This document shows, piece by piece, positions 24,834-34,410 of a stretch of DNA of 47,897 nt. Position numbers and translations under genes: made by a program. The notes below the pieces were generated by a model that was not told the DNA's origin, did not search any database, and saw only the letters and a list, made by a program, of their open reading frames with translations. Positions within the stretch are counted from its first letter, which is position 1, and each line of letters starts with the position of its first letter. The DNA is from Sphingosinicella sp. Lineage in GTDB: Bacteria; Pseudomonadota; Alphaproteobacteria; Sphingomonadales; Sphingomonadaceae. The stretch covers positions 1 to 47,897 of the forward strand of contig NZ_JACESP010000027.1 in NCBI RefSeq assembly GCF_013911755.1, given 5' to 3'.

Positions 24834-25802
24834 ATGAAATCGAAGACGTTCCTGCTGCTTGCCGCCGCGCTGCTCATGCCCGCATTGCCCGTGGAGGCCG
24901 CGCCTGCCGCCATCGCTGCCGCCGTTGCCGCGAAGGATCGCCCGGCCGACGAGGTGAAGCTCGACGAGAGCCGAAAGCCCGCCGAAGTCCTGAAGTTCCT
25001 TGGTCTCGAACGCGGCGACCGCGCGTTCGATTTTATGGCCGGGAGCGGGTACTACAGCGAGATCATGGCGCGCGCCGTCGGCCCGAAGGGCGCCGTCATT
25101 GCGTGGAACCCGCCCGGCATCGCCGCGAACGATCAGGCGAAGGCGGCATGGGCGGGCATCCGTACCCGCTTGAAAAACGCTTCGGCATTCGCGGTGCCGC
25201 TGCCGAACCTTGCGCTCGCGCCCGCAAGCTTCGATTTCGCGTTGCTGCATCTCGTCTATCACGACACCTATTGGGAAAGCGCGGAATACGGCTTCGTGCG
25301 CGTCGAGCCTGCGGACGTTCTCGCGAAGCTCTACGGCGCGATGAAGCCGGGCGGCATCGTCGGGGTGATCGACCATGTCGGGCCTGCAGGCGGCGATACG
25401 CGCGCCGAGGTCGACAAGACGCACCGTATCGATCCCGCAGTGATCCGCGCCGATTTCGAGCGTGCCGGTTTCGCCTTCGAAGGTGAATCGGATGTGCTCC
25501 GCGTCTCGGGAGACGATCTCGCCAAGTCGGTGTTCGATCCCGTCGTGCGCGGCAAGACCGACCGTGTCGTCTACAAGTTCGTGAAGCCGGACGGCGCCAT
25601 GGCCTGCGATGTGGAGAAGGCGCAAAGCTTCATCGGCCAGCCCGCCGACGATGCAACCGTCGCGAAGATGAAACAGTCCACCGGCGCCCGCACCGCGCGT
25701 GTCGTGCCGCCGAACGGCGCGGTGACGATGGACTTCCGGCCCGACCGGCTGACCATCGCCACCGACGAAGGTGGAAAGATCACCCGCGTTTCGTGCGGGT
25801 GA
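24834..25802 (+). CDS. Exported methyltransferase-like protein with C-terminal I78 inhibitor domain
   Basis: Protein of 322 residues with three parts. Residues 1-23 are a signal peptide (KSKTFLLLAAALLMPALPVEA). Residues about 45-250 look like a class I SAM-dependent methyltransferase (AFDFMAGSGYYSEIMARAVG, then LLHLVYHDTYW), close to COG4798 predicted methyltransferases. Residues 256-322 match the I78 peptidase-inhibitor family: Cys258, FIGQPADD, VTMDFRPDRLTI, DEGGKITRVSCG, with Cys321 for the usual disulfide. The ATG at 24834 has GGGGAG upstream. A periplasmic location makes methyl transfer from SAM doubtful, so the fold may serve another role. It converges with hslU across four bases. Confidence 0.85.
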   Translation: MKSKTFLLLAAALLMPALPVEAAPAAIAAAVAAKDRPADEVKLDESRKPAEVLKFLGLERGDRAFDFMAGSGYYSEIMARAVGPKGAVIAWNPPGIAANDQAKAAWAGIRTRLKNASAFAVPLPNLALAPASFDFALLHLVYHDTYWESAEYGFVRVEPADVLAKLYGAMKPGGIVGVIDHVGPAGGDTRAEVDKTHRIDPAVIRADFERAGFAFEGESDVLRVSGDDLAKSVFDPVVRGKTDRVVYKFVKPDGAMACDVEKAQSFIGQPADDATVAKMKQSTGARTARVVPPNGAVTMDFRPDRLTIATDEGGKITRVSCG

Positions 25803-25806
25803 TCGA

Positions 25807-27138
25807 CTACAATATATACTTCGACAGATCGTTGTCCCGCGCGATGTCGGAAAGCTGCGCGTCCACGTAAGCCGCGTCGATCTTCACAGCAGTGCCGCCG
25901 CGCTCCGAAGCGTCGAAGCTGATCTCCTCGAGCAGCTTTTCGAGCACGGTCTGCAACCGCCGCGCGCCGATGTTCTCGATGCGGTCGTTCACCTGCGCCG
26001 CGATCCGCGCGATGGCGTCGATCGCGTCGTCGGCGAATTCGAGGTTCACGCCCTCGGTGCCGATCAACGCTGAATACTGCTTCACCAGCGATGCCTCGGT
26101 GTCCGTCAGGATGCGGCGGAAATCCGCTTCCGTCAGGCCTTTCAGCTCCACCCGGATCGGCAGGCGTCCCTGAAGCTCGGGTAGCAGGTCCGATGGCTTC
26201 GCGACATGGAACGCGCCCGAGGCGATGAAGAGAATGTGATCCGTCTTCACCGGGCCGTACTTCGTCGCGACCGTCGTGCCTTCGATCAGGGGCAGCAGGT
26301 CGCGCTGAACGCCCTCGCGCGAGACGGAGCCGCCGCGCACGTCGGACACCGCGATCTTGTCGATCTCGTCGAGGAAGACGATGCCGTTCTGCTCGGCGGA
26401 CACGATCGCCTCGCGGTTCACCTCTTCCTGGTCGAGCCGCTTGTCGGATTCCTCGTTGACGAGCGCCTCCCACGCCTGACGCACCTTCAGCTTGCGCTTC
26501 TTCGTGCGCTGGCCGCCCAGCTTGCCGAACATGCCGCCGAGGTCGATCATCCCGACCTGTCCGGTCATACCGGGAATCTCGAAGGGCATCTGCGGCGCCT
26601 CGTCGACCTCGATTTCGATCTCCTTGTCGGAAAGCTCGCCCGCCAGCAGCTTCTCGCGGAAGCGGTCGCGCGTCGCGCCGCTTGCGTCCTTGCCGACAAG
26701 CGCATCGAGCACGCGCGCCTCGGCCGCCTGCTCGGCCTGTTCGCGCACGCCCTTGCGCTTCTGTTCGCGGACGAGGCGGATGGCCTCCTCCACGAGATCG
26801 CGGATGATCTGTTCGACGTCGCGGCCGACGTAGCCGACCTCGGTGAACTTGGTGGCTTCCACCTTCAGGAACGGCGCTTCGGCGAGCTTCGCCAGGCGGC
26901 GACTGATCTCGGTCTTGCCGCAGCCCGTCGGCCCGATCATCAGGATGTTCTTGGGGCTCACCTCGTCGCGCATGTCTTCGGGCAGCTGCTGGCGCCGCCA
27001 GCGGTTGCGCAGCGCGACGGCGACCGCGCGCTTGGCGTCGTTCTGGCCGACGATATAACGGTCGAGCGCGGCGACGACGGCCTTGGGGGTCAGTGCAGAG
27101 ATGGCCTCGGCGGGTTTGATGGGAGCTTCGACGTTCAT
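25807..27138 (-). CDS. hslU: HslUV protease ATPase subunit
   Basis: AAA+ unfoldase of 443 residues that feeds substrates to HslV. Walker A is GPTGCGKTE at about 63-71, preceded by [20 protein letters not shown]; the pore loop GYVGRDVE and Walker [14 protein letters not shown] follow. The C terminus [14 protein letters not shown] fits the conserved tail that inserts into HslV. The ATG at 27138 overlaps the hslV stop by four bases; the long upstream frame to 28008 is a shadow of hslV. Heat-shock control is suggested by the promoter at 27733-27759. Confidence 0.97.
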   Translation of the reverse strand: MNVEAPIKPAEAISALTPKAVVAALDRYIVGQNDAKRAVAVALRNRWRRQQLPEDMRDEVSPKNILMIGPTGCGKTEISRRLAKLAEAPFLKVEATKFTEVGYVGRDVEQIIRDLVEEAIRLVREQKRKGVREQAEQAAEARVLDALVGKDASGATRDRFREKLLAGELSDKEIEIEVDEAPQMPFEIPGMTGQVGMIDLGGMFGKLGGQRTKKRKLKVRQAWEALVNEESDKRLDQEEVNREAIVSAEQNGIVFLDEIDKIAVSDVRGGSVSREGVQRDLLPLIEGTTVATKYGPVKTDHILFIASGAFHVAKPSDLLPELQGRLPIRVELKGLTEADFRRILTDTEASLVKQYSALIGTEGVNLEFADDAIDAIARIAAQVNDRIENIGARRLQTVLEKLLEEISFDASERGGTAVKIDAAYVDAQLSDIARDNDLSKYIL

Positions 27139-27686
27139 TGGGCCGCCTCCAGCGTCTCGATGGTGAGATTGTTGTTGGTGAAGACGCAGATGTCGGCAGC
27201 GATCGCCATGGCCTTTTTCGCCACGTCGTCCGCCGAAAGCCCGTCGATTTCGACGAGCGCGCGCGCGGCGGAAAGCGCGTAATTGCCGCCCGAACCGATC
27301 GCGGTCACGTGGTGCTCGGGTTCCAGCACGTCGCCCGTGCCGGTCAGCACCAGCGTCACCTCGCGGTCGGCGACGATCATCATCGCCTCCAGCCGGCGGA
27401 GGTAGCGGTCGGTGCGCCAGTCCTTGGCAAGCTCCACCGCCGCGCGCTTCAGCTGGCCCGGGAAGCGTTCCAGCTTCGCCTCCAGCCGCTCGAAGAGCGT
27501 GAAGGCGTCGGCGGTCGCGCCGGCGAATCCACCGATCACGCTGCCGTCGCCAAGGCGGCGCACCTTCTTGGCGTCGCCTTTCATCACGGTGTTGCCCAGG
27601 CTGACCTGTCCGTCGCCGGCGATCACCACCTTGCCGTTCTTGCGCACGGCAAGGATGGTCGTGCCGTGCATCACCTGTTCTGCCAT
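27135..27686 (-). CDS. hslV: HslUV protease proteolytic subunit
   Basis: Threonine protease subunit of 183 residues that forms the proteolytic dodecamer of HslUV. The catalytic threonine is in [12 protein letters not shown] (Thr9, exposed after the first eight residues are removed), and the [14 protein letters not shown] and [16 protein letters not shown] segments are typical. ATP-dependent protein turnover under heat stress is its known role. The ATG is at 27686, about 45 bases from the sigma32-like -10 box. Confidence 0.97.
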   Translation of the reverse strand: MAEQVMHGTTILAVRKNGKVVIAGDGQVSLGNTVMKGDAKKVRRLGDGSVIGGFAGATADAFTLFERLEAKLERFPGQLKRAAVELAKDWRTDRYLRRLEAMMIVADREVTLVLTGTGDVLEPEHHVTAIGSGGNYALSAARALVEIDGLSADDVAKKAMAIAADICVFTNNNLTIETLEAAQ

Positions 27687-27732
27687 GTCGGAAAAGTGTC
27701 TTTCGTATGGATGTGAGACTGTTCGGCAGTTG

Positions 27733-27759
27733 ATATAGGAAGTGAAAAGCCCGCTTCAA
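27733..27759 (-). promoter_or_regulatory. Sigma32 (RpoH)-like promoter for hslVU
   Basis: On the minus strand TTGAAG (27754-27759) and CCTATAT (27733-27739) are separated by 14 bases. This resembles the heat-shock sigma32 consensus CTTGAA, 13-15 bases, CCCCATAT. It lies about 45 bases upstream of hslV, a classical heat-shock gene. It overlaps the leader of the divergent sugar dehydrogenase gene. Confidence 0.6.
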
Positions 27760-27780
27760 TTCCGGGTTCCGGAGACCGCT

Positions 27781-29106
27781 GTGTACAAGACCGTCATCCT
27801 TGCCGCCCTTCTTGGTCTCGCTGCGTGCGGCGACACCGCGAAACTGACCGTGGAGGACGGCACGGGGCCTGATCCGAAGCTGCCCGTGCCCGTGCAGACG
27901 ATGATGCCCACGGTCAACATCGCGGACGTCAAGCCGTGGGCGGAGGGCGAAGCGCCTGTTCCCGCCGAAGGCTATTCCGTGGCGCTTTTCGCCAAAGGCC
28001 TCGATCACCCGCGCTGGCTCTACCGCTTGCCGAACGGCGACATTCTCGTTGCCGAATCCAACAAGCCGCCGCGCCCGGCGAAGGGTATCATGGGCCGCAT
28101 CGAGGCCTACATCATGGGCAAGGCGGGCGCCGGCGTCGATTCCGCCGACCGCATCACATTGCTCCGCGACGAAAACGGCGACGGCGTGGTGGACACGCGC
28201 AGCGCGTTCCTCACCGAAGGCCTCGGCTCGCCGTTTGGCATGGCGCTCGTCGGGGACCGCTTCTACGTCGGCAACTATGCCGACGTCCGGGTCTGGCCCT
28301 ATGCGGAGGGCGCCACGTCGCTTGCGGGCGCCGGCACAAAGGTCGTCGATCTACCGAACAAGGGCGAGCGCACCGGCCACTGGACGCGAAACCTGCTCGC
28401 GAGCCCGGACGGCAGCAAACTCTATGTCGCCGTCGGCTCCGCCTCGAATGTCGCGGAAGAAGGCATGGCGGTCGAGGAAGGCCGCGCCGCCATCCACGAG
28501 ATCGACCTCGCCACCGGGAAATCGCGGATTTTCGCAAGTGGCCTCCGCAATCCCGTCGGCATGGACTGGAACCCGGTCACGAAAGACCTCTGGACCGCCG
28601 TCAATGAACGCGACGCGCTCGGCAGCGACCTCGTGCCCGATTACATGACGAGCGTGAAGGACGGCGGCTTCTACGGCTGGCCCTACAGCTACTACGGGCA
28701 GAACGAAGATACGCGCCCCGATCCGAAACGTCCCGACCTGGTCGCAAAGGCATTGAAGCCCGACTACGCGCTCGGCGCCCACACCGCCAGCCTCGGCCTT
28801 GCCTTCCTGCCCGATGGCAGCGGCGCGTTCGTTGGCCAGCACGGCTCGTGGAACCGCAAGCCCCGCTCGGGCTACAAGGTGATCTTCGTGCCGTTCGCGA
28901 ACGGAAAACCCGCAGGAATGCCGCGCGATATCCTCACCGGCTTCCTCGTCGACGATCATGCGAAAGGCCGCCCCGTCGGCGTCGCATTCGACCGCACGGG
29001 CGCGCTGCTGGTGGCCGATGACGTCGGCAACCGCATCTGGCGCGTCACCGGTCCCGCCCTCAAGAACCTTGAGCCCGCCGCCGAACCCGCTATAGCGCCC
29101 GAATGA
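27781..29106 (+). CDS. PQQ-dependent sugar (sorbosone-type) dehydrogenase lipoprotein
   Basis: Exported beta-propeller protein of 441 residues. The signal peptide ends in the lipobox LAAC (Cys at about 13). The propeller has the segments [55 protein letters not shown] and [13 protein letters not shown] that mark the PQQ sorbosone/glucose dehydrogenase family. It probably oxidises sugars at the membrane surface and passes electrons to the respiratory chain; the cofactor is inferred. The GTG at 27781 is chosen as it opens the signal peptide and has GGAG upstream; the frame extends to a non-homologous start at 27742. Its stop overlaps hisB by four bases. Confidence 0.85.
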   Translation: MYKTVILAALLGLAACGDTAKLTVEDGTGPDPKLPVPVQTMMPTVNIADVKPWAEGEAPVPAEGYSVALFAKGLDHPRWLYRLPNGDILVAESNKPPRPAKGIMGRIEAYIMGKAGAGVDSADRITLLRDENGDGVVDTRSAFLTEGLGSPFGMALVGDRFYVGNYADVRVWPYAEGATSLAGAGTKVVDLPNKGERTGHWTRNLLASPDGSKLYVAVGSASNVAEEGMAVEEGRAAIHEIDLATGKSRIFASGLRNPVGMDWNPVTKDLWTAVNERDALGSDLVPDYMTSVKDGGFYGWPYSYYGQNEDTRPDPKRPDLVAKALKPDYALGAHTASLGLAFLPDGSGAFVGQHGSWNRKPRSGYKVIFVPFANGKPAGMPRDILTGFLVDDHAKGRPVGVAFDRTGALLVADDVGNRIWRVTGPALKNLEPAAEPAIAPE

Positions 29107-29702
29107 GCCAGCGCACTGCAAGCATCGTCCGCAAGACGAACGAAACCGACATCGCGGTCGAGGTGAACCTCGACGGCACGGGCCAGTACGAGATCGAAAC
29201 CGGCGTCGGTTTCCTCGACCACATGCTGGAGCAGCTCTCGCGCCATTCGCTCATCGACGTGAAGCTCAGCTGCAAGGGCGACCTCCACATCGATCAGCAC
29301 CACACCGTGGAAGACTGCGGCATTGCGCTCGGCGATGCCATTCGGCAGGCGCTCGGCGACAAGCGCGGCATTCGCCGCTACGGCGACGCACTTTCGCCGA
29401 TGGACGAGGCGCTCACCCGTGTCGCGCTCGACATCTCCGGGCGGCCGTTCACGGTGTGGAAGGTCTCGATCCCGCAGCCGAAGCTTGGGGAAATGGACAC
29501 GGAACTGTTCCCGCACTGGTTCCACAGTTTCGCGGGCAGCATCGGCATGACGCTGCATGTCGAGCAGCTTTCGGGCGAAAATTCACATCATATTATCGAA
29601 TCCTGCTTTAAGGGTCTGGCAAGAGCCTTGCGTACGGCGACGGAGATCGATGCGCGCAAGGCGGACAGCGTGCCGAGCACCAAGGGCGTTCTCGGCGGTT
29701 GA
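29103..29702 (+). CDS. hisB: Imidazoleglycerol-phosphate dehydratase
   Basis: Enzyme of step six of histidine synthesis, 199 residues, monofunctional form without a phosphatase domain. The two metal sites show as [16 protein letters not shown] (about 60-75) and [20 protein letters not shown] (about 158-177), and the N-terminal half has [15 protein letters not shown]. Its ATG overlaps the dehydrogenase stop as ATGA, placing the dehydrogenase at the head of the his cluster. Confidence 0.97.
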   Translation: MSQRTASIVRKTNETDIAVEVNLDGTGQYEIETGVGFLDHMLEQLSRHSLIDVKLSCKGDLHIDQHHTVEDCGIALGDAIRQALGDKRGIRRYGDALSPMDEALTRVALDISGRPFTVWKVSIPQPKLGEMDTELFPHWFHSFAGSIGMTLHVEQLSGENSHHIIESCFKGLARALRTATEIDARKADSVPSTKGVLGG

Positions 29703-29730
29703 CCGGGAAGCTCTAGGGATCAGGCACGGT

Positions 29731-30387
29731 ATGGCGGAACGGATTGCAGTCATCGATTACGGCGCGGGCAACCTGCGCTCGGTGGCGAAGGCACTGGAAG
29801 CGGCGTCGGACGAGATCGGCGTTGCGGTGCAGATCGTCGTCACCGACAGCCCCTCCACGGCGTCGCAGGCGGACCGCATCGTGCTTCCGGGCGTCGGCGC
29901 CTTCGGCCAGTGCGCGACCTCATTGCGCGCGATCGAGGGCATGGAGGATGTGCTGAGCGAGGTCGTGCTCGTGAAGCAGCGCCCGTTCCTCGGTATTTGC
30001 GTCGGTATGCAGCTTCTTGCCAAGCGCGGCGAGGAAAAGGGCGTCCACCAGGGTCTTGGCTGGATTCCGGGCAAGGTCGTGAAGCTCGATCCGCACGATC
30101 CCAACCTCAAGATTCCGCACATGGGCTGGTCGCCCGTCTCGATGAAGCTCGCGGGCATCAACCACGATGCGCTTCGCCATATCGAAGATGGCGGCGAAGC
30201 CTATTTCGTGCACAGCTTCCACTTCGAGTGCACCGATCATTCGCATCTGCTGGCCACCTGCGACTACGGCGGGCCGGTCACGGCGATCATCGGCCGCGAC
30301 AATATTCTCGGCGCGCAGTTCCACCCGGAAAAGAGCCAGCATTACGGTCTCGCGTTTCTCGCAGCGTTTCTGGGCTGGACGCCGTAG
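29731..30387 (+). CDS. hisH: Imidazole glycerol phosphate synthase, glutaminase subunit
   Basis: Class I glutamine amidotransferase of 218 residues that supplies ammonia to HisF. The catalytic triad reads Cys90 in FLGICVGMQLL and His198/Glu200 in GAQFHPEKSQ. The N terminus IAVIDYGAGNLRSVAKAL is standard. The ATG at 29731 is used; the open frame extends upstream into hisB but without homology. A hairpin follows its stop, before hisA. Confidence 0.97.
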   Translation: MAERIAVIDYGAGNLRSVAKALEAASDEIGVAVQIVVTDSPSTASQADRIVLPGVGAFGQCATSLRAIEGMEDVLSEVVLVKQRPFLGICVGMQLLAKRGEEKGVHQGLGWIPGKVVKLDPHDPNLKIPHMGWSPVSMKLAGINHDALRHIEDGGEAYFVHSFHFECTDHSHLLATCDYGGPVTAIIGRDNILGAQFHPEKSQHYGLAFLAAFLGWTP

Positions 30388-30394
30388 ATTTGGA

Positions 30395-30411
30395 GGGGCT
30401 AATGCAGCCCC
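30395..30411 (+). promoter_or_regulatory. Hairpin in the hisH-hisA gap
   Basis: GGGGCT (30395-30400) pairs with AGCCCC (30406-30411) over a five-base loop. The only strong Shine-Dalgarno (GGAGGGG, 30392-30398) lies partly in this stem and is 16 bases from the hisA ATG; it is correctly spaced only for an out-of-frame ATG at 30402. The hairpin could bring the site near the true start or dampen hisA translation. Confidence 0.4.
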
Positions 30412-30414
30412 GCA

Positions 30415-31143
30415 ATGTCCTTCACGATCTTCCCAGCCATCGACCTCAAGTCGGGTCAGGTGGTGCGCCTCGCCGAAGGCGATATGGCGCGCGCCACGAT
30501 TTATTCCGATGATCCCGCCGCGCAGGCGGCTGTCTTTGCGCGCGGTGGCGCCGCGTGGCTGCACGTCGTCGATCTCGACGGTGCCTTCGCGGGCCGCAGC
30601 GTCAACGGAGAGGTTGTCGCGCGAATCGTCGCTGCCTTCCCCGGAAAGGTCCAGCTCGGCGGCGGCATCCGCGACATGGCGGCTGTCGAAAGCTGGTTCG
30701 CGCGCGGTGTCACGCGCGCCGTGATCGGCACGGCCGCTCTCAAGGACCCGGAATTCGTGAAAGCGGCGGCGAAGATGCACCCCGGCCGGATCGTTGTCGC
30801 GGTCGATGCCAAGGGCGGCATGGTCGCCACCGAAGGCTGGGCGGAGGCGTCGGACATGCCGGTTGCCGATCTTGCCCGCCGCTTCGAGGACGCGGGCGTC
30901 GCCGCCGTGCTGTTCACCGATGTCGGCCGTGATGGTCTCCTGAAGGGCGTCAACCTTGAAGCGACGCACGCGCTCGCGAAAGCGCAGACGCTGCCCGTCA
31001 TCGCGAGCGGCGGTGTCGCGGGCGAGGCCGACATCGTTGCACTGAAGGCGATCGCGGCGGATGGCATCACCGGCGTCATTTGCGGTCGCGCGATCTATGA
31101 TGGCCGTCTCGATCTCGGCCGAGCGCTCGCCATCGCCGCATGA
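30415..31143 (+). CDS. hisA: Phosphoribosylformimino-5-aminoimidazole carboxamide ribotide isomerase
   Basis: TIM-barrel isomerase of histidine synthesis, 242 residues. It starts [20 protein letters not shown] with the catalytic aspartate at residue 10; the second catalytic aspartate lies in [12 protein letters not shown]. The two phosphate-binding repeats LGGGIRD and ASGGVAG are visible. Homology begins at the ATG at 30415, though its ribosome site is poor (see the hairpin before it). It overlaps hisF by four bases. Confidence 0.97.
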   Translation: MSFTIFPAIDLKSGQVVRLAEGDMARATIYSDDPAAQAAVFARGGAAWLHVVDLDGAFAGRSVNGEVVARIVAAFPGKVQLGGGIRDMAAVESWFARGVTRAVIGTAALKDPEFVKAAAKMHPGRIVVAVDAKGGMVATEGWAEASDMPVADLARRFEDAGVAAVLFTDVGRDGLLKGVNLEATHALAKAQTLPVIASGGVAGEADIVALKAIAADGITGVICGRAIYDGRLDLGRALAIAA

Positions 31144-31901
31144 GCGCCGTGCGAATCATCCCCTGCCTCGATGTGGCGAACGGCCGCGTCGTGAAGGGCG
31201 TGAACTTCGTCGATCTGCGCGATGCGGGCGATCCGGTGGAGGCCGCGAAGGCCTATGACGCGGCAGGTGCCGACGAAATCTGCTTCCTCGATATCACCGC
31301 GACGCACGAGGACCGCGGAACGCTGCTCGACATCGTCCAGCGCACGGCGGACCAGTGTTTTGTGCCCCTCACGGTTGGCGGCGGCGTGCGCTCGGTGGAG
31401 GACGCCCGCGCCTTGCTGCTGGCGGGCGCCGACAAGGTCGCGATCAACAGCGCGGCCGTGCGCGACCCCGACGTTGTCACCGCGCTTGCCGAGCATTTCG
31501 GATCGCAGTGCGTCGTCGTCGCCATCGATGCACGCCAGTCCGGCCCCGGCCGCTGGGAGATCTTCACGCACGGCGGGCGCAAGGCCACCGGGATCGATGC
31601 GCTGACGTTCGCGCTCACCGTCGTTGACAAGGGGGCGGGCGAAATCCTGCTCACCTCGATGGACCGCGACGGCACCAAATCGGGCTTCGACCTCGCGCTC
31701 ACCCGGACCATCGCTGATTCAGTGCCGGTCCCTGTCATCGCGAGCGGCGGCGTCGGCAATGTCGCACATCTCGTGGAAGGGGTCCGCGAAGGCCACGCGT
31801 CGGCGGTGCTCGCGGCGTCGATCTTCCACTTCGGCGAGGTGACCATCGGCGAAGCGCGCGCCGCGATGCGCACTGCCGGAATCAGGGTGCGAAACCGTTG
31901 A
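31140..31901 (+). CDS. hisF: Imidazole glycerol phosphate synthase, cyclase subunit
   Basis: TIM-barrel cyclase of 253 residues that forms the HisHF complex with HisH and links histidine and purine synthesis through AICAR. Catalytic aspartates lie in [16 protein letters not shown] (Asp11) and [15 protein letters not shown] (Asp near 180 of the longer scheme, residue about 178 here). [12 protein letters not shown] and VIASGGVGN are the phosphate sites. The start overlaps hisA as ATGA. Confidence 0.97.
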   Translation: MSAVRIIPCLDVANGRVVKGVNFVDLRDAGDPVEAAKAYDAAGADEICFLDITATHEDRGTLLDIVQRTADQCFVPLTVGGGVRSVEDARALLLAGADKVAINSAAVRDPDVVTALAEHFGSQCVVVAIDARQSGPGRWEIFTHGGRKATGIDALTFALTVVDKGAGEILLTSMDRDGTKSGFDLALTRTIADSVPVPVIASGGVGNVAHLVEGVREGHASAVLAASIFHFGEVTIGEARAAMRTAGIRVRNR

Positions 31902-31932
31902 CGGCTCGCGCCGCCAGCGTCAGGGTCGGGGC

Positions 31933-32265
31933 ATGACTGCAACGCTCGACCGCCTCGCCGCCATCGTCGCCTCGCGCCGCGCCGCCGATCCCGCGGAAAG
32001 CTATGTCGCGAAACTCTTCACGAAGGGCCGCGCGAAGATCGCGCAGAAGGTGGGCGAAGAGGCTGTTGAAGCCGTCATTGCCGCGATGAAGGACGATCGC
32101 GAGGGCCTCATCGGCGAAAGCGCCGACCTGCTCTTTCATCTTTCCGTTCTCTGGGCGGACGCGGGTATCACGCCCGACGACATCGATGCCGAGCTTGCCC
32201 GCCGCGAGGGCGTCTCGGGCATTGCCGAGAAAGCCTCAAGAAAAGCCGAAGCACCGGGAGACTGA
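31933..32265 (+). CDS. hisE: Phosphoribosyl-ATP pyrophosphatase
   Basis: Monofunctional HisE of 110 residues, an all-helical MazG-like hydrolase for step two of histidine synthesis. [20 protein letters not shown] (about 35-54) holds the metal-binding acidic residues, and [18 protein letters not shown] is also conserved. The gene lies 31 bp after hisF and two bases before the HIT gene. The hisI and hisG genes are not in the window. Confidence 0.96.
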   Translation: MTATLDRLAAIVASRRAADPAESYVAKLFTKGRAKIAQKVGEEAVEAVIAAMKDDREGLIGESADLLFHLSVLWADAGITPDDIDAELARREGVSGIAEKASRKAEAPGD

Positions 32266-32267
32266 CA

Positions 32268-32648
32268 TTGGGCGTCGAAACGCTGGAGCCTTACGACGAC
32301 GACAACATCTTCGCGCGTATTCTGCGCGGCGAGATTCCGGCGCGGAAAGTCTATGAAGATGACCACGCCTTCGCCTTCCACGACATCAACCCGCAGGCGC
32401 CCACGCATGTGCTCGTGATCCCCAAGGGGCGCTATGTCAGCTGGGCGGACTTCGCGGCGAAGGCGCCGGATGCCGAAATCGCCGGCTTTGTGCGCGCGGT
32501 GGGCACGGTCGCGCATGAACTGGGCATAGAGGACTCTGGATACCGCCTGCTTGCCAATGCCGGGCCGAATTCGCATCAGGAGGTGCCGCATCTCCATGTG
32601 CATATCTTCGGCGGAAAAAAACTGGGACCGATGCTCGTGACGTCCTGA
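32268..32648 (+). CDS. HIT-family purine nucleoside phosphoramidase (HinT type)
   Basis: Histidine-triad protein of 126 residues that hydrolyses AMP-linked substrates. The HxHxHxx motif is HLHVHIFGGKK near the C terminus, and DDNIFARILRGEIPARKVYE opens the fold. I accept the TTG at 32268, as GGGAG stands seven bases upstream and no ATG fits. A HIT gene after hisE is frequent in alphaproteobacteria. A weak hairpin (CGCGC/GCGCG at 32665-32680) followed by CTTTT lies after the stop and may end the his transcript. Confidence 0.93.
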   Translation: MGVETLEPYDDDNIFARILRGEIPARKVYEDDHAFAFHDINPQAPTHVLVIPKGRYVSWADFAAKAPDAEIAGFVRAVGTVAHELGIEDSGYRLLANAGPNSHQEVPHLHVHIFGGKKLGPMLVTS

Positions 32649-32664
32649 CACGCCTCCTGCTTTT

Positions 32665-32690
32665 CGCGCTGAATCGCGCGCTTTTCAGTT
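32665..32690 (+). terminator. Weak terminator-like hairpin after the HIT gene
   Basis: CGCGC (32665-32669) pairs with GCGCG (32676-32680) over TGAATC, followed by CTTTTCAGTTT. A short stem and a broken T-run make it a weak candidate. Confidence 0.35.
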
Positions 32691-32781
32691 TGTCGTGGGC
32701 GCGAAAGCCGCTAGACCACGCAACATTGTTTCAGCCTCGACGGGGAAGCGGGGCGCGTATTTTTCTGGGGGGAGTACCCGA

Positions 32782-34365
32782 ATGATCTTTGGCCGTGTGA
32801 AACCGCTCGACGCCATTCTGGCGACAGCGAAAAAGAAGTCGCTGCACCGATCTCTTGGCGCGGTTCAGCTGACGCTTCTCGGCGTCGGCGCCATCATCGG
32901 CACCGGCATCTTCGTGCTGACGTCGGAGGCCGCGCAGAAGGCGGGCCCCGGCATGATGATCAGCTTCGTGATCGCCGGCGCCGTCTGCGTGGTCGCGGCG
33001 CTCTGCTATTCGGAAATCGCCTCGATGCTCCCTGTATCGGGCTCCGCCTACACCTATACCTATGCCGTCATGGGCGAGCTTCTCGCCTGGATGGTCGGTT
33101 GGGCGCTGGTGCTTGAATATGCGGTCGCGGCGAGCGCCGTTTCGGTCGGCTGGTCGGGCTATTTCGTCGGACAGATCAAGGGCTGGTTCGGCATAGACCT
33201 GCCGATTGCGCTCATATCCGGGCCGTATGTGCCCGGCGGCATCATCAATCTTCCCGCTGTCGTCATCGCGCTCTTGATCACCGGTCTTCTCGTACTCGGC
33301 ACCACCGAAAGCGCGCGCGTCAACGCTGTCCTGGTTGCCATCAAGGTCACCGCGCTCACGGCGTTCGTCGTGCTCGCGCTGCCGGTGATGCAGATGGAAA
33401 ACTTCACGCCGTTCGCCCCGCAAGGCTGGTTCGGTTCGGGCGGCGCCGGCATTGTCGGCGCGGCGGCTTCCATCTTCTTCGCCTACGTCGGCTTCGACGC
33501 CGTCTCGACGGCGGCCGAGGAGACCAAGAACCCGCAGCGCAACGTGCCGATCGGCCTCATCGGCTCGCTCGCCATCTGCACGATTTTCTACATGCTTGTC
33601 GCGGCTGGCGCGATCGGTTCGCCGCTCGGTTCGCAACCCGTCACCTCGGCGATGGGCGAATGGCTAGCGCCGGGTTCGGCCGAGCTTGGCGCGCGCTGCA
33701 CGACGCTGATGGCGGCCGGTCAGGAACCGCTCGCCTGTTCGAAGGAAGCGCTCGCGCACGTTCTGCGGGAGGTCGGCTATCTCAACGTCGGCAACCTGAT
33801 CGGCCTCGCCGCCTTCCTCGCGTTGCCGTCGGTCATTCTCGTCATGCTGTTTGGCCAGACGCGCATTTTCTTCGTGATGTCGCGCGATGGTCTGCTGCCG
33901 GAGAAGCTCTCGACGATCCACCCGAAGTGGAAGACGCCGCACGTCATCACCATGATCACCGGCCTTGCCGTCACCTTCACCGCCGCCTTCCTGCCGGTGG
34001 GCAAGCTCGCCGACATCGCCAACGCGGGCACGCTGTTCGCGTTCATGATGGTGGCGATCGCGGTGATGCTGCTCCGGAAGCGCGATCCCAACCGCGTGCG
34101 GCCGTTCCGCACGCCGGCGCTGTGGCTGGTCGGCCCGCTCACGGTAATCGGCTGCGTTTCGCTCTACTTTGCGCTGCCGTTCGACGCCAAGATCGTCCTG
34201 CCGCTCTGGGGCGGCATCGGCCTTCTGCTCTACTTCGCCTATGGCTACCGCAAGAGCCACGTCGGCCGCGGCCTCATCGAGGTGCACGAGGCGGACACCG
34301 ATGTGCCGCCGCAGCCGGTGCCCCCGATGCCGGGCGCGCCCGCCCCCGGCAGCAAGCAGGCCTGA
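32782..34365 (+). CDS. APC-family amino acid permease (cationic amino acid transporter type)
   Basis: Inner-membrane transporter of 527 residues with about 12-14 membrane segments. The N-terminal SLGAVQLTLLGVGAIIGTGI, followed by FVLTSEAA, is the substrate-binding unwound helix of APC transporters of the CAT subgroup, and FFAYVGFDAVSTAAEETKNP is a second signature. The C-terminal tail is proline-rich. Lysine, arginine or neutral amino acids are possible substrates. The ATG at 32782 follows GGGGGGAG; the longer frame from 32695 is not homologous. A strong terminator follows directly. Confidence 0.92.
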   Translation: MIFGRVKPLDAILATAKKKSLHRSLGAVQLTLLGVGAIIGTGIFVLTSEAAQKAGPGMMISFVIAGAVCVVAALCYSEIASMLPVSGSAYTYTYAVMGELLAWMVGWALVLEYAVAASAVSVGWSGYFVGQIKGWFGIDLPIALISGPYVPGGIINLPAVVIALLITGLLVLGTTESARVNAVLVAIKVTALTAFVVLALPVMQMENFTPFAPQGWFGSGGAGIVGAAASIFFAYVGFDAVSTAAEETKNPQRNVPIGLIGSLAICTIFYMLVAAGAIGSPLGSQPVTSAMGEWLAPGSAELGARCTTLMAAGQEPLACSKEALAHVLREVGYLNVGNLIGLAAFLALPSVILVMLFGQTRIFFVMSRDGLLPEKLSTIHPKWKTPHVITMITGLAVTFTAAFLPVGKLADIANAGTLFAFMMVAIAVMLLRKRDPNRVRPFRTPALWLVGPLTVIGCVSLYFALPFDAKIVLPLWGGIGLLLYFAYGYRKSHVGRGLIEVHEADTDVPPQPVPPMPGAPAPGSKQA

Positions 34366-34371
34366 TACGGA

Positions 34372-34410
34372 TCGGCCCGGTTCTCACCAGAACCGGGCCG
34401 AACTGTTTTT
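34372..34410 (+). terminator. Strong intrinsic terminator after the permease gene
   Basis: TCGGCCCGGTTCT (34372-34384) pairs perfectly, 13 bp, with AGAACCGGGCCGA (34389-34401) over CACC, followed by CTGTTTTT ending at 34410. It starts seven bases after the permease stop and overlaps the end of the convergent kinase gene. Confidence 0.88.

Noticed and set aside
29557-29730. Upstream extension of hisH into hisB
   Set aside because: The frame is open but non-homologous; HisH homology begins at the ATG at 29731.
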